Source of the DNA: Rhizohabitans arisaemae
GTDB lineage: Bacteria; Actinomycetota; Actinomycetes; Streptosporangiales; Streptosporangiaceae
Length of the DNA: 64,000 nucleotides
NCBI RefSeq assembly: GCF_025996515.1
Contig: NZ_BLRH01000021.1
Location: 62,001-126,000 of the forward strand
Direction of reading: 5' to 3'
Positions within the stretch are counted from its first letter, which is position 1, and every line of letters begins with the position of its first letter. Positions 56,978 through 64,000 of the stretch are shown piece after piece. A model generated the notes under the pieces. It had not been told where the DNA came from. It saw only the letters and a list, made by a program, of their open reading frames with translations, and made no database searches. The position numbers were made by a program, and so were the translations under genes.

Positions 56978-57339
56978 TGTGCTTCTCCTTGGGGTGTGTC
57001 GTGGTCGCCCGGCTGCTGCGTCCGCAGCGCGCGCAGGTAGTCGTCGAGGCGATCGAAGCTCTGGCCCAGGAATCGCCGGTACTGCGTCATCCATATCGCC
57101 ACCTCTCGCAGCGGCTCGGGCCGGAGCCGGCAGGGGCGCCACTGCGCCTGCCGGCCCTGCTCGATCAGCCCCGCCTGCTGCAGCACCTTGAGGTGCTTGG
57201 AGATGGCGGGCGGGCTCAGGTTGAACGGTTCGGCCAGTTCGCCGACCGTGGCCTCACCGGTTGCCAGCCGTGCCAGGATCGCCCGCCGGGTCGGGTCGGC
57301 GAGCGCGGCGAACGTAGCGCTCAGCTGATCATCGTCCAT
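56974..57339 (-). CDS. ArsR-family transcriptional regulator
   Basis: A 121-residue winged-helix repressor: ALADPTRRAILARLATGEATVG, then ELAEPFNLSPPAISKHLKVL and the wing AGLIEQGRQAQWRPCRLRPE. It lacks the C-V-C metal motif of arsenic sensors, so it belongs to the non-metal group that precedes SRPBCC genes. The first gene of the operon; a clear dyad just upstream (57342-57379) is the likely operator. Confidence 0.92.
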   Translation of the reverse strand: MDDDQLSATFAALADPTRRAILARLATGEATVGELAEPFNLSPPAISKHLKVLQQAGLIEQGRQAQWRPCRLRPEPLREVAIWMTQYRRFLGQSFDRLDDYLRALRTQQPGDHDTPQGEAQ

Positions 57340-57341
57340 AG

Positions 57342-57379
57342 TAGTTTTCTATTTGGTTAATTAGCCAACTAGAAAACTA
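57342..57379. promoter_or_regulatory. ArsR operator dyad
   Basis: TAGTTTTCTA (57342-57351) and its exact complement TAGAAAACTA (57370-57379) flank an inner TTGG...CCAA around TTAATTA. The AT-rich block starts three bases upstream of the ArsR start and stands out from the GC-rich surroundings. Confidence 0.75.
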
Positions 57380-57497
57380 GCCTCGTCGGAGGGTGATGTC
57401 AATGGCGGAGTCTGCGGGGTGGGCTGTACTCCCGTCGCATGAACAGTCCGCCGCCTTCGAAACCTGAGCTGCGTGCCGTACGGCAGGCCGATTGCCC

Positions 57498-57530
57498 ACC
57501 TACGACTGGCCGGGCCTCGTTCTGCGGTAG
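57498..57530 (+). pseudogene. Fossil tail of an S1 peptidase gene
   Basis: The frame reads TYDWPGLVLR-stop, matching the end of S1 peptidase 1 (TRDWPGLTLP-stop). The hairpin follows 38 bases later, and the intervening bases resemble those after the fossil at 62259. The rest of the gene is gone. Confidence 0.6.
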
Positions 57531-57567
57531 AAACCGCCCGATTCCGTGTCGAGAATGCCTTGATCCC

Positions 57568-57610
57568 GGTACGGGCTGCGCCTGCCACAGGCCACGGCGC
57601 AGCCCGTACC
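57568..57610. terminator. Shared hairpin, copy 3 (after the metalloprotease gene)
   Basis: The same 15-base arms as copy 2, at 57568-57582 and 57596-57610. It lies 43 bases beyond the leftward metalloprotease stop and just after the rightward S1 fossil, so it may serve either strand. Confidence 0.75.
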
Positions 57611-57652
57611 GTATGTCGTGCCGACGGGTGACGGGGCGTCCGGAGTTAAGGG

Positions 57653-60385
57653 TCAGGCCTCTTCGGTGTGGAGTCGGGTGCGGGCGGCTTCGGCCTGGTC
57701 GGTGATGGCGGCGAGGACGGGGGCGGGGACGTTCCTGGCGCGGAAGGTGTCGACCAGCTCGTCCAGGACGGTGTCGGCATGGTCGAGGTCGCCGGCACGG
57801 GCGTGGGCGCGGGCGAGGCGGCGCATGGTCTGGTTGAGGGTGATGTTGTCGACGCCGGCGTCGACGGCCGGGTCGACGGTGGTCCGGACGACCGCGGTGA
57901 GCTGGGCGATGCTCTCGGCGGTGTCGGCGGGCCGGACTTCGACGGCGCCGTCGGCGAGGGTGAGGAAGTGGCGGCCGGCGTTGGTGCCCTTGACCATCCG
58001 CGCGTAGAGGGTGAGCGGGTGGTCCGGGTAGCGGTCGATCAGCTCGGCCAGGGCGTCGTTGCCGTCCCGCAGCTGGGGGGCGTCGGAGCCGAGCAGCGCC
58101 AGCAGGGTGCCCTGCTGGTCGTCGAGGAGGAGCTCCCCGGCGTGCTGGTCGGCGTGCTCCACCGGGTGGCGGACGCGGATTGCCTGGTCGGCGGAGACCA
58201 CGCGGGCTCCACCGGGGGCCAGGTAGACGGCGCGCAACCGGTACCGTCCGGGCGTGTCGAAGGTCAGCCCGTCCGCGCCGTAGCCGAGGTAGACGCTGTC
58301 GTAGACGGCGGGGTCGTCGTCGGTGAGGGTGCGTCGGCCGAGGTGCCGGCAGGCGCGGAGCAGCGGGCGGTACAGGCGGGTCACCCCGGCGGGGTCGGTG
58401 ACGGCCAGGGTGAGGTGTTCGCCGGAGGGGTCGAGGTCGGGGACGACGTCGACGGACGGCCGGGTGCCGTCGAGGGAGAGCCTCAGTTCGGCGGCCACCG
58501 GCTCCCCGTAGCCGAACACCCGCTTGCCGGAGAGTTCCAGCCGGAGCCCGGACTCGTCGGTGAGCGGGGTGGCGAGCGCGGCGAGCGTCCTGTCGGCGTC
58601 GGGGGTCCGGGAGCCGGATCCGCTGCCGAAGTTCTTGCCGCCCATGATGACGTGGTCGAGGTAGCCGTGCCGTAGGTGCCGGAGTTCGCTGTCGGTGAAG
58701 ATGAACGGGAACGCCGACCAGTACGCGGCGTCACCGCTTCCGGCGTCGCCTTCGTACTTCCAGTCGTAGTTCATCCAGGACAGGTCCCCGTACCCGAAGG
58801 ACGGGCCGAGCGGCTGCGGCGGGTTGGCCAGGTACTTCTGCCAGGAGTGCAGCAAGTTGAAGGCGTGGCCGAGTTCGTGCACGTAGGTGTGGAGTTCGTT
58901 CCGGCCCCCGGCCAGGTTGTAGTTGATCAGTTCGTTGTACAGCACGGCCGCCCCCTGCCGGTGCAGGCCGGACTGGTCGAACATGATGCCGAGCGTCCCG
59001 GCGTCGGCGTGCCGGGTGGCAACCAGCGTCCACACCTTCCACTGGGGTACTTCGCGGTAGCCGCTGAAGTTGGCGACCATCGCCGCGTGGAGTTCGGCGT
59101 TGGACCACCTGAGGTCGGCTCCTGCCGAGTCGACCGCGACCTGGTTGGCCGTGCCCGCCGTACGGATCTCGATCCCGGCGTCGGCGTAGCAGGCCGCCAC
59201 GGTCAGCGCCCGGGTGGTCACCCCGGCGGGACGGGGGTGGTCGGCCGTGTTGTACTGCCCGAAGACCCGGGTGCCGGTCACCGTGTCGATCTCCCAGTCC
59301 ACGCTGCGCAGGTACGGCGAGGTGTAGACGAGGTTGTAGGGGGTGACCTCGGCGCCGTCGTCGCTGGTGATGGTGAACCGGCCGGTGCCGTCGGTGGCTC
59401 CGGCCGGTTTCCGGTCGAGCGACAGCGTCGCGGTGGCGGGCAGGATGCCCTGCTGGAAACTCAGCCGGCCGCTGGCGGTGACCGTGGTCGGGGTGACGGT
59501 GACCTGCGGGTTGTCGATGGTGAAGCTGCTGTAAAGGGTCCGGGTGGGGCCGAGTTCGAACTCTTCGCCGCTCACCAGCCCAAGTGGCCGGGCGCCGTCC
59601 AGGTCCACCCGGAAGTCGAGTTCGTAGCCGCCCGCGTAGGGCCCGCTGGTGACGGTGCCGGTGTAGCGGCCGGTGACCGGGCGCATCAGGGTGGAGTACT
59701 CGGTCGGCAGCGACGCCAGTCCGCCGGAGATGCCCGACAGGAGGCCGGATTTCTCCGGGCCCTGTTCCCAGTGGAACACCAGGCCCCGGTCGCCTTTGAT
59801 GAACAGGGTCCGCAGTGTCGAGCCGTCCTGGTTCAGGTGGATCGCGTGGTCGAAGTCGGAGTTGAACTCCTCGGGTAGCTTGCTCCATCCCGCACCGGTC
59901 ATCCCCGAGATCGGCCCCTGGTACTGGATCCCGGCATCCCAATGGATCAGGACGCATCGGTCCCGCTTGAACAGCAGCGTTCGCCACGACCCGTTCACGT
60001 TGGGCAGCTCCAGGGCCACGTCCACCCCGGTACGGAAGTCCGCCGGGATCAGCGGCCCGAACTTCTGGTGGGTGACGACGGTGCCCCGGCCGACCTCGCC
60101 CACTCCCCAATCCCAGGTCAGGTAGTTGTCGCCATGGAAGAACACGGTCCGCTGCCGACCGTGGTCCGGCAGCAGCTGCAGGACTCCTTCGGCGGAGGTC
60201 GCGAAGGGCTCGGGAATGCCCGCGAGCTGGGTTCCGTACGCCCCGGAGATCGGTCCTTCGTAGTCCCGGCCGCCCCAGTGGATCTTCGTGACCCGGTTGC
60301 CCCGCAGGAACATCGCCTTCCACGGTACGTCCGTCGTCGGGATGATCGCGCTGTATCCGGTCGTCTTGCGCCGCATGAACCCCAC
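57653..60385 (-). CDS. Hemopexin-like repeat zinc metalloprotease
   Basis: A 910-residue protein. Residues about 8-220 contain four hemopexin-like repeats (TTDVPWKAMFLRGNRVTKIHW; TLLFKRDRCVLIHW; TLFIKGDRGLVFHW), probably a propeller. A middle beta domain leads to a metallopeptidase region with HELGHAFNLLH near 502 (HExxHxxxxxH) and a Met-turn-like LSWMNYDW about 30 residues later. About 350 more residues follow. The GTG at 60385 has GGGAGG seven bases upstream. There is no clear signal peptide, so it may be cytoplasmic, released by lysis, or exported by another route. Confidence 0.8.
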   Translation of the reverse strand: MGFMRRKTTGYSAIIPTTDVPWKAMFLRGNRVTKIHWGGRDYEGPISGAYGTQLAGIPEPFATSAEGVLQLLPDHGRQRTVFFHGDNYLTWDWGVGEVGRGTVVTHQKFGPLIPADFRTGVDVALELPNVNGSWRTLLFKRDRCVLIHWDAGIQYQGPISGMTGAGWSKLPEEFNSDFDHAIHLNQDGSTLRTLFIKGDRGLVFHWEQGPEKSGLLSGISGGLASLPTEYSTLMRPVTGRYTGTVTSGPYAGGYELDFRVDLDGARPLGLVSGEEFELGPTRTLYSSFTIDNPQVTVTPTTVTASGRLSFQQGILPATATLSLDRKPAGATDGTGRFTITSDDGAEVTPYNLVYTSPYLRSVDWEIDTVTGTRVFGQYNTADHPRPAGVTTRALTVAACYADAGIEIRTAGTANQVAVDSAGADLRWSNAELHAAMVANFSGYREVPQWKVWTLVATRHADAGTLGIMFDQSGLHRQGAAVLYNELINYNLAGGRNELHTYVHELGHAFNLLHSWQKYLANPPQPLGPSFGYGDLSWMNYDWKYEGDAGSGDAAYWSAFPFIFTDSELRHLRHGYLDHVIMGGKNFGSGSGSRTPDADRTLAALATPLTDESGLRLELSGKRVFGYGEPVAAELRLSLDGTRPSVDVVPDLDPSGEHLTLAVTDPAGVTRLYRPLLRACRHLGRRTLTDDDPAVYDSVYLGYGADGLTFDTPGRYRLRAVYLAPGGARVVSADQAIRVRHPVEHADQHAGELLLDDQQGTLLALLGSDAPQLRDGNDALAELIDRYPDHPLTLYARMVKGTNAGRHFLTLADGAVEVRPADTAESIAQLTAVVRTTVDPAVDAGVDNITLNQTMRRLARAHARAGDLDHADTVLDELVDTFRARNVPAPVLAAITDQAEAARTRLHTEEA

Positions 60386-60870
60386 GCTTGCACCTCCCAG
60401 ACCGGGACCCGATCGGGCCCCACCTCTTGGGACGGTAAGTCGCATTATGTAGCGATACAACCACTTAGAATGACCGGAAGTGGACACTGATCGGTGGGTA
60501 CGGCGGCCGGTGCCGGTTTCCCGGGAAGGCCAGGGCTCCGGGGCAGGGCGCAGGCCCGGCCCCAATTGCGCATCTCGAGCGGGGATTTGCCGCTGGCGGG
60601 TCATGGGGAAGGTCGGACGGCGAGCAAGCTATGGGGGTCTCGACCTCGTGCTCGCCGTTGACTCCGGAGAGGCCTTCGAATATATCGCCGATATATTCAC
60701 CCCCTTGAATTGGGCTACCGGTCGAAATGAATCGATGTCGCTCTGCTGTCCGAGGTGACCAGGGGTGATGTATATTTTTATATGTATGTTTCAGGTTCGT
60801 TTCTGTTGTTGACATGAATAATGTATCGCCGGAAGCTCGGGGAATCCGTTCAGGACTCACAGTGAGAAAT
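60386..60870. other. Divergent promoter region of the metalloprotease and S1 peptidase 2
   Basis: This 485-base gap turns strongly AT-rich at about 60760-60830. TTGTTGACA (60806-60814) and GTGAGAAA just before the ATG match the leader of S1 peptidase 1. No gene is seen. Confidence 0.5.
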
Positions 60871-62163
60871 ATGGGAGCCATGAAAGCCGGATTCTTGAGA
60901 AGAAAGCTGATACTCACGCTCACCTCGCTGACGATCGCGTTTCCCCTATCCGTGACATCGGCGGCGTTCGCAGACCCGGACCCGGCCGACCGGAAGGCCG
61001 CCGCGCAGAGCGCCGTCAGGGCCGACTATCTCACCGATCGGGATCGAGACCGTGCCGTCCGGCAGGGGCCGCTGATCCGGGCCGCCGAGAAGATTCGCCA
61101 CCTGGTCGAGGCGGGGGAAGACGCCGGGTACGCCGGAATCGAGCTGGCCGAGGACCGGGTGCTGGTGTGGTGGAAGGGGCCGGTGCCCAAGACGATCGAA
61201 GACGCGGTCGGCAAGGCCCGCCAAATCGCCGCCGTCGAGGTCAAGCAGGCCGCCTATACCCGCAAGGAGCTGAAGGCGGCTGGTGCGAAGGCCTTCGCCG
61301 CGACCGGGGTCAAGAACGGCGGGCCCGTTCACGCCGTACGGATCCCCTTCGACGGCAGCGGCATCGGCCTGGCGGTCGACCCGAAGAACTCCTCCGCGAA
61401 GGCGCGGACCCAGTCGTTGATCCCGGAGAACCTCGGTGTGCCGGTGGAGGTCTTCGACCGTACGCCGGTCGGGTTGGCCGGCCGGTGCGACGACAGCCGC
61501 CCTTGGTACGGCGGGATGGCCATCCGCAACACCAAGTTCGGCGGCCTGGGCTGCCGGGGGACCGCGGGGAGCCAGTACAACTGCACCGCCGGTTTCGGTG
61601 TCCTCTACCAGAGCAGGCGTTACCTGCTCACCGCGGGCCATTGCGGGGCCTACGGCGACACCTTTACCGATGGTGTGGGCGAGAGCGTCGGATTCATGGA
61701 GTACGAGCACGCGGCGTACGACCTCGCCTTGATCCGGACACGCGGGAGCGCGGGGCGGATCTGGGACGGGACCCCCGGGGTGAACGACTTCAGCAAGCAG
61801 GTCATCGGCTGGCTGTGGACCTACGGCGGCCAGTGGCTGTGCTCGTCCGGGACCACGGCCGGTGCCCGGTGCGGCTTCCAGGTGGACGGCTCCTACACCG
61901 AACTCTGCGGGCCGGACATCTACGGCAACCATGAGTGCTACAACGACCTGATCTCCGCGGTGAGCCACTCCGGCCAGGGGTGTTACGGCGGGGACAGCGG
62001 CGGTCCGGTGTTCCAGCTCGACTCCGCGAACGTCGACCAGGTCTGGGCGACCGGCACGATAACCGGCTGGTGGCGGAACTGGCTCGGCACCGACTGGCTG
62101 CTCTTCCAGGACTACGGCACGGCCGCGCACCACTGGGGAGGGATGAACATCTTGAACTCCTGA
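60871..62163 (+). CDS. Secreted S1 serine peptidase 2 (trypsin/streptogrisin-like)
   Basis: A 430-residue paralogue of the peptidase at 51272. Signal peptide (about 1-34, ending AFA), prodomain (about 50-205, DRDRAVRQGPLIRAAEKIRH and KAGPV-type WWKGPVPKTIEDA), catalytic H257 in LTAGHCG, D284 in YDLALIR and S376 in GGDSGGPV. One extra Cys pair is present near the active site (GQGCYGGDSGG). The ATG at 60871 is chosen over 60880 because the GTGAGAAA leader matches that of the paralogue. The C-terminus FQDYGTAAHHWGGMNILNS differs from paralogue 1 in its last ten residues. Confidence 0.92.
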   Translation: MGAMKAGFLRRKLILTLTSLTIAFPLSVTSAAFADPDPADRKAAAQSAVRADYLTDRDRDRAVRQGPLIRAAEKIRHLVEAGEDAGYAGIELAEDRVLVWWKGPVPKTIEDAVGKARQIAAVEVKQAAYTRKELKAAGAKAFAATGVKNGGPVHAVRIPFDGSGIGLAVDPKNSSAKARTQSLIPENLGVPVEVFDRTPVGLAGRCDDSRPWYGGMAIRNTKFGGLGCRGTAGSQYNCTAGFGVLYQSRRYLLTAGHCGAYGDTFTDGVGESVGFMEYEHAAYDLALIRTRGSAGRIWDGTPGVNDFSKQVIGWLWTYGGQWLCSSGTTAGARCGFQVDGSYTELCGPDIYGNHECYNDLISAVSHSGQGCYGGDSGGPVFQLDSANVDQVWATGTITGWWRNWLGTDWLLFQDYGTAAHHWGGMNILNS

Positions 62164-62258
62164 CCAAGGCGGCGTCTTCGGCACGGGTGGGCGGCCGGGG
62201 GCGCCGCGCGCCCGTGCCTGACGAATCGACTACACGCGGTTCAGCGCAGGACCGGCCG

Positions 62259-62312
62259 ACGTTCCAGGACTTCGCCGCCGCCTACGACTGGCCGGGCCTC
62301 GCCGTACTGTGG
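62259..62312 (+). pseudogene. Fossil C-terminus of a third S1 peptidase
   Basis: Eighteen codons read TFQDFAAAYDWPGLAVLW, matching VFQDFGTATRDWPGLTLP at the end of S1 peptidase 1. No start, catalytic domain or in-frame stop at the expected place remains. It lies 95 bases after intact S1 peptidase 2, as if a tandem copy was deleted. Confidence 0.7.
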
Positions 62313-62350
62313 AGGCCGGCCGAATTCCCTGTTGAGACCGCCATGACTCC

Positions 62351-62393
62351 GGTACGGGCTGCGCCTGCCACAGGCTCCGGCGCAGCCCGTACC
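62351..62393 (+). terminator. Shared hairpin, copy 4
   Basis: The same 15-base arms at 62351-62365 and 62379-62393. The loop CTGCCACAGG... is almost the same as in copy 3. It follows the S1 fossil by 38 bases. Confidence 0.78.
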
Positions 62394-62743
62394 GCTATGG
62401 GTCCAGGGCCGTCAGCCCCATTCGATCAATTCAGTGCGAAGAACCCGGTCACGGCTGAGACCCTCGCCGGCCTGTTCGGGGACCGTCCCAAGTTCTCACT
62501 CCCAGTCGTCGCTTGTGCGCCCGGACCTGGTCCCGTCACGCCGTCTCAGGCGCGGAACCCGCGGGTGAGGATAGGAATCGGCACTTGTAGACGACTTGAC
62601 GATCATGGGGTCGCCCCGCGCCAATCGACCACGATCCGGCACGGAAGCGCGTGATCCAATCCAATCGATTCCGGGGGTGTTTGGGGGAATTTCAACGGAT
62701 TCAGTGGTCGACAAGGGGATATACCAACGGATACCGTCCCAGC

Positions 62744-63946
62744 ATGCGCATTCTGCTGATTGGTGCCGGTGGTGTCGGGTCGGCTGTCGCGGCGATCGCC
62801 GCACGGCGTGGGTTCTTCGAGAAGCTGGTCGTCGCCGACTACGACGAGAACCGGGCGATCAGAGCCGTGGAGGGAGTCCGGGACCCGCGGATGACCGCGA
62901 TCCGGCTCGACGCCTCCGACGAGCACGCGATCGTAGGGGCGTTGCGCGACCACAGCTGCGACGTGCTGTTCAACGCGGTCGACCCGAGGTTCACCATGCC
63001 GCTGTTCCGCGCCGCGCTGGCCGCCGGGGCGAACTACCTGGACATGGCGATGTCGCTTTCCCGGCCGCACCCGCAGGAGCCGTACAGAATCCCCGGGGTG
63101 AAACTCGGCGACGAGCAGTTCGCCCTCGCCGCCGAATGGGAAGCCGCCGACAGGCTCGCCCTGGTCGGCATGGGTGTCGAACCCGGGCTCGCCGACGTGT
63201 TCGCCCGGTACGCCGCCGACCACCTGTTCTCGTCCATCGACGAGATCGGGGTCCGGGACGGCGCCAACCTCCAGGTCGACGGGTACGACTTCGCCCCGAC
63301 CTTCTCGATCTGGACCACCATCGAGGAATGCCTCAACCCCCCGGTCGTCTGGGAAAACGGGGAATGGCACACCACCGAGCCGTTCAGCGAACCCGAGGTG
63401 TTCGACTTCCCCGACGGAATCGGCCCCGTCGAATGCGTCAACGTCGAACACGAAGAAGTCCTCCTCGTCCCCCGCTGGGTCGACGCCCGGCGGGTGACGT
63501 TCAAATACGGCCTGGGGGAGGAGTTCATCGGCGTCCTGAAGACGCTGCACAGACTCGGCCTGGACCGCACCGAGAAAGTCCGGGTCGGCGGCGTCCACGT
63601 GTCCCCCCGGGACGTCGTCGCCGCGGTACTGCCCGATCCGGCCGCCCTCGGCGATCGGATGCGCGGGAAAACCTGCGCCGGCACCTGGGTCCGCGGCACC
63701 GGCAAAGACGGCAACCCTCGCGAGGTCTACCTGTATCACGTGGTCGACAACGAATGGTCCATGGCCGAGTACGGCCATCAGGCCGTCGTCTGGCAGACCG
63801 CCGTCCACCCCGTCGTCGCCCTCGAACTCCTGGCCCGCGGTACCTGGAAAGGCGCCGGCGTCCTCGGCCCCGAAGCCTTCGACGCCGTTCCCTTCCTCGA
63901 CCTCCTCACCGAATACGGCTCCCCCTGGGGCCTCCGCGAACAGTGA
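62744..63946 (+). CDS. Saccharopine dehydrogenase-like oxidoreductase
   Basis: A 400-residue protein of the saccharopine dehydrogenase family. A Rossmann domain has IGAGGVGSAVAAIAARRG (about residues 6-23) and ends with VLFNAVDPRFTMPLFRAALA, NYLDMAMS; a C-terminal alpha/beta domain follows with GVEPGLADVFARYA. Relatives act on lysine-derived saccharopine, carboxynorspermidine or homospermidine, using NAD(P)H. The substrate here cannot be assigned; C-terminal HHP-type AVHPVVALELLA fits the carboxyspermidine-like group. No ribosome site is evident before the ATG at 62744. It stands alone. Confidence 0.85.
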   Translation: MRILLIGAGGVGSAVAAIAARRGFFEKLVVADYDENRAIRAVEGVRDPRMTAIRLDASDEHAIVGALRDHSCDVLFNAVDPRFTMPLFRAALAAGANYLDMAMSLSRPHPQEPYRIPGVKLGDEQFALAAEWEAADRLALVGMGVEPGLADVFARYAADHLFSSIDEIGVRDGANLQVDGYDFAPTFSIWTTIEECLNPPVVWENGEWHTTEPFSEPEVFDFPDGIGPVECVNVEHEEVLLVPRWVDARRVTFKYGLGEEFIGVLKTLHRLGLDRTEKVRVGGVHVSPRDVVAAVLPDPAALGDRMRGKTCAGTWVRGTGKDGNPREVYLYHVVDNEWSMAEYGHQAVVWQTAVHPVVALELLARGTWKGAGVLGPEAFDAVPFLDLLTEYGSPWGLREQ

Positions 63947-64000
63947 CCCGGCACCCGGGGCGTTGCGGTATCAGCCGGACAACCAGTCCGGGGGCTCCCC

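Larger units (their letters stand above)
57380..57652. other. Gap with S1-peptidase tail fossil and shared hairpin
   Basis: Together with the ArsR operator this 313-base gap has no gene. It holds a decayed S1 peptidase tail (57498-57530) and the shared hairpin copy 3 (57568-57610), listed separately. Confidence 0.6.
62164..62743. other. Gap with S1-peptidase fossil and shared hairpin
   Basis: This 580-base gap holds the fossil tail at 62259-62312 and hairpin copy 4 at 62351-62393. From about 62400 to 62743 I see no gene or clear dyad; it should contain the promoter of the saccharopine-dehydrogenase-like gene. Confidence 0.6.

Overview
The window is high-GC DNA with GTG and TTG starts, many 4-base gene overlaps, NarL-type two-component pairs, WYL, SpoIIE and DUF3040 proteins, an ECF sigma factor paired with a YCII protein, a SecA2 and an IdeR/DmdR-type iron box. 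This fits a filamentous actinomycete chromosome, possibly Streptosporangiaceae-like; the family-level guess is inference. I saw no rRNA, CRISPR array, insertion sequence or phage gene. One tRNA (initiator Met, CAU) lies at 22555-22628.

Layout. 1-4.6 kb: a WYL regulator cut by the window edge, divergent from a winged-helix protein, then DUF3040, a membrane SpoIIE-type phosphatase and a four-EF-hand protein. 4.8-13.2 kb: a response-regulator fossil, a serine hydrolase/histidine kinase/response regulator operon, and a second kinase/regulator pair divergent from an ABC ATPase/FtsX-like exporter. 13.5-18.6 kb: a penicillin-binding protein, a SecA2-type ATPase and a PPOX flavoprotein. 18.6-26.1 kb: an ECF42-type sigma factor with its YCII partner, DUF952, an HTH/Clp-N-like pair under a large double palindrome, a lipoprotein, the tRNA, an acyltransferase, a DUF2306 membrane protein and an ATP-grasp protein.

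26.1-33.6 kb is a self-contained uptake and catabolism locus: an M20 amidohydrolase divergent from an ABC importer, a duplicated dimeric-barrel protein, a GntR/FCD regulator, an ASADH-like dehydrogenase and an Ldh_2-like oxidoreductase. Three ATGCAT boxes lie in the divergent gap. I cannot name its substrate.

33.9-37.6 kb is the most unusual part: nine tandem paralogous secreted proteins of about 100 residues, each with a signal peptide and exactly two mature cysteines, and most with a C-[TS]-G-G-T-G-E-H-R-I core and a G-P-W-Q-P-x-G-T motif. Several spacers carry hairpins in the same place with different stem sequences. The array is convergent with a duplicated TetR/FAD-monooxygenase unit in which one TetR copy survives only as a C-terminal stump beside an array-like hairpin.

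41-46 kb is a siderophore-iron uptake operon under an iron box (ATPase, lipoprotein, fused permease, siderophore-interacting protein), followed by an HTH regulator. 47.2-62.2 kb is a peptidase island: a large subtilase, two S1 peptidases, an S33-type hydrolase and a hemopexin-like/HExxH metalloprotease, interrupted by a third kinase/regulator pair and an ArsR-SRPBCC-DoxX operon. One hairpin (arms GGTACGGGCTGCGCC/GGCGCAGCCCGTACC) recurs after four of these peptidase genes, twice with decayed S1 peptidase tails attached. The window ends with a saccharopine-dehydrogenase-like protein.
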